From assembly GCA_963971405.1 (NCBI GenBank), contig OZ020489.1, positions 44,718,510-44,782,509 of the forward strand: a stretch of DNA of 64,000 bases. The letters run 5' to 3'. Of the stretch, positions 41,101 to 49,770 are shown in pieces (within the stretch, counting starts at the first letter, position 1; every line of letters starts with the position of its first letter). The DNA is from Psococerastis gibbosa (Eukaryota; Arthropoda; Insecta; Psocodea; Psocidae). Below the pieces are notes generated by a model. The model was not told the DNA's origin. It did not search any database and saw only the letters and a program-made list of their open reading frames with translations. Made by a program: the position numbers and the translations under genes.

Positions 41101-44100
41101 AATCGGCATGATATGCTTTAGGTGTTAAATAGAATAACAAAACCATGTATATATAATACTGTTTACATATTGTAAATTGTAGGTACATACAGTATATTAT
41201 GTTGTTCTGTGAAAAAACCGAACAGGTTGCTTTCCCATACAATGTTTAGTTCAAAAATTCAACTTCAAAAAAGGGGGATTAAAAAATAATTATTTAAAGA
41301 AATTATAGATAGTGCATGCCCCATAGATTGCATACCCTATTATACAAGTCTTGTTTCCTAAAGAGCGTGAAGCTGATGTTGATGAACAGTTATTATAATC
41401 TGTGTAGTGGAATTAACTAGCATGTTACATTTCTGATTTAAGGTTCGTATGCAAAGATATTTACAAAGCTGGTTCGACCGTCAACTTTCCCCCAACTCCG
41501 TTTGTTGGAGGGACAGTCATGTAAGTATACCTATTACAATGTGTCTTAACCTTATATTGTCATCCTTTTTTTGGCAGCCAACAGTCGTCGTCATATCAAT
41601 ATCAAATCAAAATACATTTCCGAAACACAGTTTACGGTTTTTGTCTCTTTTCCCTGTGGGCTAAGCCCATAGAAAATAGCTTAACTAAATTTTTGTTTAC
41701 ATTAAAATGATACTATAATAGTTTTCTAATATGGAAATTATTATATAATATAAATCTCATATGTTCAAGTTCTAATAAACAAAAAATAACAAAAACTTAG
41801 AGTTTTAGAAAAACTTGTTATAACAACCCGAATTAGTAAAACCCAAATAATCGTTAAGAAATTAACTTTGTCTAAGAAACCCACTAACCCACACAAGTGG
41901 GTTTCTTAGACAAAGTTAATTTCTTAACGATTATTTGGGTTTTACTAATTCGGGTTGTTATAACAAGTTTTTCTAAAACTCTAAGTTTTTGTTATTTTTT
42001 GTTTATTAAAATGAAATACCACGAAGTCACGAGTAATCTCATTATTTATGTTCAAGTTCGATGTAAGGCCCAGAACATATCTACTTCTTAGAATTCCTCT
42101 TCTATCAAAGAATGGCGAACATCATGGCAATTGTAAACACGTCTTCGGACTCCCCAATAAAATAACTCAAGTATGTAGAGTATCGAATGTACTTAGTCAT
42201 GATGACTATACTAGGGAACTATTATCTTCCGTTTCCTTGTGCATCCTTATGCCATTGACTGTTGATTGAGTTCCTCCGTCTTCGGGGCCAGTTTCCCAAC
42301 CCCAGGACTAAAGAGTGCCCTAGCAGTGGTTGCTTATCCTATTATATGGTTGCTATATCTTATTAATCATCCTCTGGCAGCTGTGCGTTGCCAGACTTGC
42401 CAGCCCACCCTCCGATTATGCCGCTGTTATATTCACAGCTAGCCACCATATCTGGTGGCTTTTTCGCTATCCGCCACTAGCTCAGCCCTAGCACATTGTA
42501 GATTTCTGACGCTGGTTGGACGTTGTCCTCACGCACGGTTTTGCCCACGACACGACTTTTTTGGGAAATGTTGGGAAGTAGACTCAGTGGTTTTGTATCT
42601 ACTACTTACGCTCCAATGACAAATTTCCAATTGTCCGTGTGTACTGAGCCTTAGAAATACGCATAAAGGTGAACAAATACTGTACCTATATACTAGTATT
42701 GTCAGTACCAGCACTTTCGTCATATAAGCCCATTGACGTTTCCCTATGCCAATGACCCCATACAACTTCCGGACATTGTTGATATTGCTCTGTTTTTTCC
42801 ATGTCAACCTGCAGCGGCTGCAGGCGAAAATGAACAAGCTGTGGCTGGCTTTACTTAGCATTTGATGCATTTTAACATTCGTGAGCCTGAGTTAGCCAAG
42901 TGCTTGTGGTAGGACAACGAGCAAAACGCCTTCTTCCACCGAATCCTTTTTTGCTTTGGTTTCAGATCCTTGCTGTTCATGCAACATGGCAAACTCTTGA
43001 AGGATGAAGCCCTCGGTTTCGTTAACTTTTTCGGCATCGGCCTCAACATTACCTACCTCACATTCTACTTGCTGTGGAGTAAACCAGCGGAGAAGGGGAA
43101 CTTGCTGAAGCAGCTGGCTATCGGGCTGGGCGTGGTCGCCGTGCTCATTGGCTACACCCGCGTAGAGGACCCCGCTGTCGTCTCGGTCAGATTTGGAACT
43201 ATCGTCACAGGATCACTCATGATACTCATGGCTGGCCCACTATTCAAGATTGTAAGTTGAAGATTAATATTCGTTAGTGCTAGAGCTTCGTCTCCTGGAA
43301 GCGGAAGTAAATAAAAGTAGTACATAGATAAAAGAGACGCGAAGGGCAACTAGCGCAGTTTATAAATTGATGATGTCGAGCCTCGAATAAGTAAAATCGC
43401 CTCCTTTGGACTTTGTAAAATTTTGAATAGGTACATAAATTACATCTTTCTCAATATTACATAAAAAACAACAAACACGACCTTATATTGTGTGTATGTA
43501 AAATGAAATAACTTATTAATATAAGCTACAGCGGATTAATTTTTTTTTTTTGTTAATAATGTCTATAGAGGCCAGGTACTGAGTAACAAATATTTAGTCT
43601 ACTCCCTACTCTGATCGAAGTGATGTCTTACAGCCAACTAAAACTTTAAAGACAAAGAAAAAAATTAAACTGGATGCTATTTGACGATATGAATGTTATA
43701 GTATTCTTGGAAAATTCTGACCCAATTCCAGAGCAAATAAATATAATAGGTAGGCTACAGAATATAATTTTCCAGGACACATTGCTACAAATCACACAAG
43801 TACAATAATATTATGATTTAGTCCCATGTGCGATTTTACCTTCTTCTGCGGGTCTACAGCGCTGTTTGGTAATAACTTTAGGCGGTAGGGTACATAACTG
43901 GGTTTACCTGCAGCCTGATCATGGCGATTATAATACCGGTATTTATTTAATCCCCTGGTATTAAAAATGCAAACAAACAAATTTTGAATAGCACTTTCCA
44001 TTATAACATTATCTTGTTTACATTTTTAATACCAGGGAATTAAATAAATACCGGTATTATAATCGCCATGATCAGCCTGCTGGGGTAAAAATGTCAACAG

Positions 44101-44576
44101 AACTATTTTTTAGTAGCATTTTACATTCTAAAAATGTATTTTTACATTTTTAATCGCAGATTAAGTTATTACCAAAATTCCATAGTAGGCATATTTATGC
44201 TAACCTTAGATTAAAAATGTAAAAAAGATAATTTTAGAATGGAAAGTGATATTTATTGTAAATTGTTTTGTTTCCATTTTTAACCCCAAGAATAAGTTAA
44301 TACTAGTCGCCATAAACACAACTTTCTCTAACAATAAAAATATGTATTTTATGTTTTAAGAAAACCATTCTTCGTACCAAAAACACGGACTGCATTCCAT
44401 TTCCGATGGTGATATCCGGTCTTTCCATGTCTACATGCTGGACCCTGTACGGGATATCCGCCCACCAGAACTTTATTGTCTACCAGAATCTTATTAACGC
44501 CGCCATATTGCTGCCGCAATTAGCCTTAACCTTCATTTACCCGAGCCTTAAGACGAAGAAACCCAAAACGTCGTAG
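38198..44576 (+). CDS. SWEET1: SWEET sugar transporter (exons 38198-38271, 41443-41520, 42966-43251, 44361-44576)
   Basis: SWEET (MtN3/saliva) proteins carry sugars across membranes by facilitated diffusion through seven helices. The four coding exons join in frame to 217 aa, the usual length. Exon 1: MLEEYKGFLAGLAGIVTIGQ, ending GT|GTAAGT. Exon 2: VFVCKDIYKAGSTVNFPP then TPFVGGTVM, a family hallmark, ending AT|GTAAGT. Exon 3: SLLFMQHGKLLKDEALGFVN with the following helices, ending FKI|GTAAGT. Exon 4: from TTTTAAG|, KTILRTKNTDCIPFPMVI then LYGISAHQNFIVYQN, ending TKKPKTS before TAG. A likely 5'UTR exon begins after TTTTTGCAG at 38137. AATAAA signals lie at 44844 and 44931. Introns hold repeats (38640-40190, 40475-40930, 41773-42046, 43911-44077). 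The gene appears intact. Confidence 0.95.
38640..38990 (+). repeat. Uninterrupted copy of the sequence into which the hAT at 30044 inserted
   Basis: 38655-38800 matches 29890-30030 (GTTAACGAACTCGATCAAGA) and 38860-38985 matches 33820-33958 (GGCTCAGGGGGTCATGAAAT). It lies in SWEET intron 1. Confidence 0.8.
39350..40190 (+). repeat. Unclassified 850-bp repeat, copy 1
   Basis: Begins AGAACCGGTCCGAGTTTACT and ends ACGTATAAATTGGAAAGCA. Contains a GACA microsatellite (about 40030-40054) and conserved blocks CACCTAAAACATACCTGAAG and TTTCGTAAAAACCACTTTTT. Other copies: 54165-55010, 56345-57215, 58680-59460. No terminal inverted repeats and no coding region are seen. Inserted in SWEET intron 1. Confidence 0.75.
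40475..40930 (+). repeat. Tandem repeat of about 120-150 bp, four units
   Basis: Four successive units each contain a GGGACCC/GGGGGGCCCGGGGGTC block, then GGAGAAAA, then GAAATATTG-GG-TTTTACACATTTTGA and an AATTAATATAATTG-like end. The G/C blocks are near-palindromic. Lies in SWEET intron 1. Confidence 0.7.
41773..42046 (+). mobile_element. 274-bp hairpin remnant of PLE1 family
   Basis: Both arms (41773-41884 and 41897-42008) are the terminal about 110 bp of PLE1, head to head, separated by only about 12 bp. TATGTTCAAGTTC is duplicated on both sides (41760-41772, 42047-42059). The right arm alone has the same tail (42009-42046) as PLE1. It lacks the hammerhead and any coding sequence. Lies in SWEET intron 2. 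Confidence 0.92.
43911..44077. mobile_element. MITE with CAGCCTGATCATGGCG ends
   Basis: CAGCCTGATCATGGCGATTA (43911 on) is complemented at 44056-44077, and the inner ACCGGTATTTATTTAAT and GGGATTAAATAAATACC blocks also pair. Relative of 28474-28648. In SWEET intron 3. Confidence 0.8.
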
Positions 44577-45590
44577 GCGCCAAGTTTATTATTGTCCCAA
44601 TGCAGGGCGGATGACTAAGTGAAACTCCCACCTTGTGTGACCGTAAAAACGAGTGAAAATGGACGCATGGGTTAATCGGGTCGAAACATATGTTCATAGA
44701 GGCGAAACTAAAGCGTAGACAACTTAAACGAAACCAAAACAAATGAATAATGTTACACATATGCGAAAACTGTACTTCGTTCTCAAATCAAGCAGCTAAG
44801 TTTTGTCCCGATTTCCACGCTCCATATCAGAATATCTTTTTGTAATAAAAGGCATGATGCTACCGGTACTAAAATTTCCTATAGAACTGAAGCCCTGAAG
44901 GGATTTAAGCTAAATGAAAAAAAAAACATTAATAAACGGAATATAGTTTTGTAATTTAAGACAAGATGATACTAAAAGTAGCTATAGCACGGTGACTAGA
45001 CGCAGTATCATTCAAATTCATAATACATTTGCTTTCATGATCCATACCTACAAACTACAACGTGTCATATAGTGGTAAAAGTTTAAGATCTGATCTGCCG
45101 CCATTTGCTGAGGATCGTTACGATTGGGTGCGAAAGTAAATGAATGATACAACTTCCCTATATAAAAAATTATACGATTGGCTCCCCCACCCAACTGTGG
45201 AAACCAGGTGTATGTGGCCCTTGCAAAGCAAATGACGTCAAATCCGATCTTGTATTTTTTCGCAATAGCAAAATTGTGATCTTTCGCATAGAAAATGTCT
45301 TTTGATTAGCCAATCGGAAAAAGTCAAATAAAAATCGGACAAATAGGAGCCATTTCGAAATAATATTTTTGTTTTTATGCGAAAGACCTTCATATAGCAA
45401 ACATAAAAAAAACCGTAGACAAAATTATCAGTCAATAATGATTTAAGAATATATATATGTTATTGAGGTTATTCATATTATAAGAGGATATTTGCGGGGT
45501 ACCCAATTTAAACGAGAAATTATATTTTAAAATATAAGTTAGTACCTATTGTATATTGTTCAAAATACGGTGAAAGTGTGGAGCTTTCTA
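44577..45590. other. SWEET 3' UTR and spacer
   Basis: Polyadenylation signals AATAAA at 44844 and 44931 lie within 360 bp of the SWEET stop. Beyond about 44960 no gene or repeat is recognised. Confidence 0.5.
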
Positions 45591-45591
45591 A

Positions 45592-45914
45592 GGCGGCCAT
45601 TCCATATGTCAATAATCCGTCATTTGTGCATCAATATTATGCCTCTACCGTATTATAATTTAATTTATAATAGATAAGTTAAGTATCTGCATATAATAGT
45701 CTCCTTAGGCGGGGTTTCCACACACGTCAATCGTCAACGAGAAATATGGTTTTGACGTGGTAGCAGAATTTTTAGTATGTCTTTAATGTCTGCTAAATCT
45801 TCAATTTCAGATGTCTCATTGACGATTGACGTATGTGGAAACCCCGCCTTAAAACAAACATCTCATCAATTTTTGATGCACAAATGACGGATTATTGACC
45901 GATGGAATAGCCAC
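45592..45914. mobile_element. MITE with nested MITE
   Basis: Ends GGCGGCCATTCCATATGTCA and the complement of GGTGGCTATTCCATCGGTCA, with inner blocks ATAATCCGTCATTTGTGCAT inverted at 45884-45900. A second element sits inside at 45708-45848. The body resembles 18890-19130. Confidence 0.75.
45708..45848. mobile_element. 141-bp nested MITE, TTA target
   Basis: GGCGGGGTTTCCACACACGT at the left is complemented at the right end, with TTA on both sides (45705-45707, 45849-45851). The corresponding place near 19052 reads GTCTCCTTAAAAC without insert. Its core GTGGTAGCAGAATTTTTAGT is shared with 28019-28160. A 3-bp TTA duplication suggests PIF/Harbinger. Confidence 0.88.
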
Positions 45915-46714
45915 CAAATTGGGATTCGGATTTAAGACGTGTAAATAGAAAACATATAGAATTATAGTAAATTTACCATGAATTAAAATTCTAAATAATA
46001 TTTACGTCATAAATAATTATAAATAAATAAAAAGATGCCGGTTATAACTTCATATTAAAGATACACTGTAAAAAATGTGAAGGAAGTTTTTGGTATGACC
46101 TCGCACAGCGTCCCATGCCAGCAGTGGCGTATATTTAAAATATTTGTGGGGGGCCTGAGACGACCTTCAATTCTACAAACCAAACCACTTATCGCTCACT
46201 GTTGACACCAACATCTATTAGGTCTACCAAATTAAAACAACTCCCATTACTAAATTTCGTCTCACATTTCCCCATTTCAGGAACCCCCCCCCCCCCCTGC
46301 ATGTATAGTTGTCGCCAAATATGGTACCAGCCCATAGAAAACGCTGGCTAGGAAAACCAAGCACAACACCTTGGTATGATAATAATTATTACAAAGTGAA
46401 TATGTAATGGGCGTGATCCGCCTCAACTCATTTAGTACGTGAATAGGCCTACAATACATAATAGCCTAGCAATACCCTGATTTCGATCAAAAATGGCCCC
46501 AAAATTAAGAAATCAGCTCCGAACCTGCAACATGTACTTAGATAAGGGACTCATTTGTCGCATGGGAACACATCGGAAACTCAGCCAAAATTTTCGATTC
46601 TTTTCTTTATTTATTTTTATTAATCTGATACAAACAATTTAATGAATGATAAATAACTGATTGCCCTCTTCAGTCGGCTCTGTGGGTTAGTACAGTACCC
46701 ATGTAGAGACTCGC
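45915..46714. other. No gene recognised
   Basis: AT-rich with a C-run (46284-46298). 46640-46735 resembles 37070-37215 at the end of duplication copy B (CAATTTAATGAATG, CTCTTCAGTCG). Confidence 0.4.
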
Positions 46715-46726
46715 ATGCTACCTACT

Positions 46727-46969
46727 ACCTTGCCACCGAAGCCCAATAAGAAGGAAGTTTTGAAAAACTCAATACGTCTCAAGTACCTACTGCCCGAGCA
46801 CAATACGAAGACACTTGGCGACACTCCTTTTTTTAACGCAGAACATTTCGTCATTCAGAATAAGAATAATTTCATTAGTAGTACAATTCCACACTTAATG
46901 ACAGCAACTTACAATGTGGAAGTTAAGAAGGCTGTACCTACTGTACATTTAAAAAATAAGCCTCGCTAA
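46727..46969 (+). CDS. Unrecognised open frame, possible terminal exon
   Basis: An open frame reading LPPKPNKKEVLKNSIRLKYL then LPEHNTKTLGDTPFFNAEHF then VIQNKNNFISSTIPHLMTAT and ending KKAVPTVHLKNKPR before TAA. The composition looks protein-like (balanced, basic, no low complexity) and differs from the AT-rich spacer around it, but I recognise no family. There is no good ATG in context. If genic, it may be a last exon spliced to something upstream, possibly after the CACCGAAG near 46740. It may equally be chance or an old repeat. Confidence 0.3.
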   Translation, partial: TLPPKPNKKEVLKNSIRLKYLLPEHNTKTLGDTPFFNAEHFVIQNKNNFISSTIPHLMTATYNVEVKKAVPTVHLKNKPR

Positions 46970-47380
46970 GTGATTTCCAACCGTACCTAAATGGTATTAT
47001 AAATAAGGAGTTTTTAATTTTTGACGAAGTGATTTTTTTGTTTCTATACCTATTTTTTGTATGCAACATCAGTTATAAAAAAAAATAGCTTTGTCAAAAA
47101 TTAGTAACTCATAATTGCATGTAAGTGTAATAGTTATCTAAAAATTGGGATGGGCCTCATTATCCCTTGAGAAGCCTCGGTAAGGAATGCACCGCCATTC
47201 ATTGGGACATTTCCACTTAACATTGTAACAGCTTCCCACGTTACCGTGCGATATGCAAGCACCCCTTTTAAAATATTTAAAAGAAACCCCGACTACTTTG
47301 GTCGGTACAGTGACAGTTAAAGCCTTCTGATGATGAAGTAGAATCCGGGCAGATGGACCGTGGTCAATCTGAAAACGTCC

Positions 47381-47423
47381 TTCTAAATGTTTCGTCAACA
47401 TCTGCGATCGACATCTTCAGTGG
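47381..47423 (-). ncRNA. Degenerate hammerhead-like motif, foldback A left arm
   Basis: Minus strand: CCA then CUGAAGA-U, stem II GUCGA/UUGAC, GAAA, then ACAU where the intact family member has ACGU. Stem I is weakened. Probably inactive relative of 49045-49091. Confidence 0.5.
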
Positions 47424-47455
47424 CCCTATGCAGACTTATAAAACTGTATCGCGGA

Positions 47456-47494
47456 CTCAGTTGTCGACTGTAGATACTGACGAAACGTTTGGAA
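47456..47494 (+). ncRNA. Degenerate hammerhead-like motif, foldback A right arm
   Basis: Stem II GUCGA.../UGAC, GAAA, ACGU and UGGAA are kept, but the CUGAAGA core is damaged (CUCAGUU). Inverted partner of 47381-47423. Confidence 0.4.
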
Positions 47495-47793
47495 GTACCC
47501 ATTCAGATCGACAGATGACAGATTCTACTGCTTCATCATTTGACTCCGGCCGTGATAACCTTTCTTTATTATATAGTTAAAGCCTTGATTAACAATTGCT
47601 TAGACTTTAGGTTGATGGAATCTAGAGTTGTACTGAAGTACTGTATACCGGAGACTAACCACACATCCCTCGACAAACCATGCGACTGTTTCGAATTTGA
47701 CTCGAGCCATCGGAAAAGTATATTTAACTTTCCAAAAATCAGCAACTGTAGCACCTATGGAAATGAATAACTTGCCCAGGGAATTATATAACC

Positions 47794-48163
47794 AATTTAA
47801 TAAGGTAATCCTACTTAAAACACTAGTATGGAGCATACTAATTTATGGATGCGAGACATGGTGCACATACGGAAAAGAAGTTGGAAGTTGGTGATAGATG
47901 AATGCTAAAAATATCATGGGAAGATAATAAAACAAACGATGAGGTGTTCCAAAGGATAAATGAAGGAAGGTCTCGTTATCCGTGAGAAAAGCCAAGATGG
48001 TGGGACACCTGATCAAACCAACCAAGGACTCCTGAACACCACAGTGGAAGGCAACATTGAGGGGGCCTACCAAGGCAGGCAGAAGATGCCAAGCAGGATA
48101 TCAGACCCGGAGTTTAACTTGCAACTCAAGAGGAGCTGCCCAGGACAGAGATTAATGGAGACG
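47794..48163 (+). pseudogene. C-terminal remnant of an RTE/craniofacial-2-like LINE ORF2
   Basis: Reads in shifted frames: KTLVWSILIYGCETW (47815-47860), then RMLKISW-like, then VGHLIRH/LLNTTVEGNIEG-like blocks (48025-48065) and SRISDP-FNLQL. This is the familiar end region of endonuclease-reverse transcriptases of this group. Several frame shifts; dead. Confidence 0.65.
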
Positions 48164-48199
48164 AAAATTCTTGCAGAAAATCAATCGGTAAATTGTTAC

Positions 48200-48960
48200 T
48201 AAAGATAAATAAATACGGTATTAAAACAACAATGAGCAGCAATTAATCTCTGTTGACAATAATAACTATAATAATTAATAAAAATTCATTGTTACAAATC
48301 CTAAACGTAGGCGGAAAAATTTTCGGGCCTCCAAGATGAAAAACAGAAGGCTGTCAATGGTCGAAATTTATCGTTTCGCATGGATAAAATTTAAAATACA
48401 TGGCTTGGTGCTAAACATGCAGTTTCTCCTTTTTCATGTACAACCCAGGCCCAATGCAGCGTGGCCAGGCAGGCTTAACTAACGAGATCATATGAAAATA
48501 TTTAATTGGTTTAAGTAATATTACATACAGTACGTAATAGTTATTTACATTTGCCTAAAAAAGTATTAAAACTTTAAAATTAAATTGCAGCAGGCTTGTT
48601 AACCTAATAGTCGTCAGAATTTAAAGACAAAAATTGGACATGATGAATAGTAAAGTTATGCAACACATATTTGATGCCAGCTGTGACTCCTAGGTATACA
48701 ATTTAATTTAACAAAATAATACAATAATTAATATTCACGTCATCACATAGACATCAACAGTTTGGGCCCGGATTCCATAGCGCAAAACGTGGCCGTCATT
48801 TTACCTCGTATAAAACACACACACTTCTACAAACGTAAGAGTGGGCTTTGGTTATTGGGCGCGAAAATGGCCCGTAAGCACTGAACAGTTTCCCGCCTTA
48901 AGTTTAGGAGCACGTAATTGACAATATCAATAAATGTCATGATTTTGAGGAACCAACATG
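48200..48960. other. AT-rich spacer, nothing recognised
   Basis: No supported coding region or repeat in either strand. Confidence 0.4.
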
Positions 48961-49044
48961 GGGACATTACGAACTTATTTTTGTATATTTACAAAGACCG
49001 GAGCAGCAGAATCCGGGATAATAGAACATGGTCGATCTGAAAGC

Positions 49045-49091
49045 TTCCAAACGTTTCGTCAAAACATCTGGGGTCGACATCTTCAGTGGAA
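49045..49091 (-). ncRNA. Hammerhead-like ribozyme, foldback family, best copy
   Basis: Minus strand: stem I UUCCA pairs perfectly with UGGAA, core CUGAAGA (fits CUGANGA), extra U, stem II GUCGA/UUGAC (G-U pair at one step) around an 11-nt loop, GAAA, self-complementary ACGU, then U17. All conserved catalytic positions are present. Confidence 0.7.
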
Positions 49092-49143
49092 CTGCGTAGA
49101 CTTTTATTATTGTATCTTGGAGGCTCAGCAGCAACTGCAGCAG

Positions 49144-49185
49144 TTCCACTGAAGATGTCGACCGCAGATAATGAAAAGTTTGGAA
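49144..49185 (+). ncRNA. Hammerhead-like motif, foldback B right arm (damaged)
   Basis: Stem I UUCCA/UGGAA and core CUGAAGA-U-GUCGA are intact, but the 3' half reads UGAAAAGUU in place of UUGAC-GAAACGUU, so stem II and stem III are broken. Inverted partner of 49045-49091. Confidence 0.55.
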
Positions 49186-49384
49186 GCACGCTTTCAGATC
49201 GACAACGGCCTATCTTCCCGGATTCTACTGTTTCATCACGTTTATTTTTGTCAAAATTAAATTAATTTAACCTGATGCCAAGGGCAGTTACTTTTTAAAA
49301 CTCACCAGATCAGCCCTTCCCGCCGGTTTTACACGAGAAATAATCAAATAAACCCTCAGGGGCGTAGTACAGCGGATTTTAAAT

Positions 49385-49770
49385 TGTTAAGAGTGGCACC
49401 ACAAAATTAAAATTTTTTTTCATTTTTTACTTAATTAACTCAGCAAGTTATTAAAAATTTGGCTCATGTAAGTTGTAGAAGACTACTTCATGCATCATAT
49501 AATCAGGTACCGTATTTTTACTTTCGGTTTTGTAGTTCTTCCGAAAATCCCAGAATACGCGAAATTTTAGTCCTGTCCTGTCAGTTCTGGTATTTATGGA
49601 AGAACTAAGGTACGGTACCAAAAATTTAATATTTCCTATTATAGGATGCATGAAGTAGTCTTCTACAACATCCACGAGCCAAATCTTTAATGACTTGCTT
49701 TGTTAATTAAATAAAAAATAAAATGTCAATAAAAACAAAAAAATTTTGGGGTGCTCATTTTCTACGTTGC
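49385..49770. repeat. Large foldback, MITE-like
   Basis: Outer ends GTGGCACCACAAAATT and the complement of GAGCACCCCAAAATT pair, as do TTGTAGAAGACTACTTCATG (49473 on) and its complement near 49637-49665. Non-coding. Confidence 0.7.

Larger units (their letters stand above)
47326..47546. repeat. Ribozyme-bearing foldback A
   Basis: Imperfect inverted arms: TGATGATGAAGTAGAATCCG at the left and its complement near 47521-47546, then further paired blocks around TCAATCTGAAAACG. Each arm carries a hammerhead-like motif near the centre. No ORF. Same family as 49005-49240. Confidence 0.75.
49005..49240. repeat. Ribozyme-bearing foldback B
   Basis: Arms (about 49005-49105 and 49135-49240) are inverse complements: CAGAATCCGGGA near 49009 with TCCCGGATTCTACTG near 49216, GTCGATCTGAAAGC with its complement, and the hammerhead-like motifs. 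Centre of about 30 bp. No ORF of its own: frames across it are antisense or chance. Confidence 0.8.

Noticed and set aside
48958-49152. + and - frames over 48958-49189 as genes
   Set aside because: They run through the ribozyme foldback and are explained by its palindrome.
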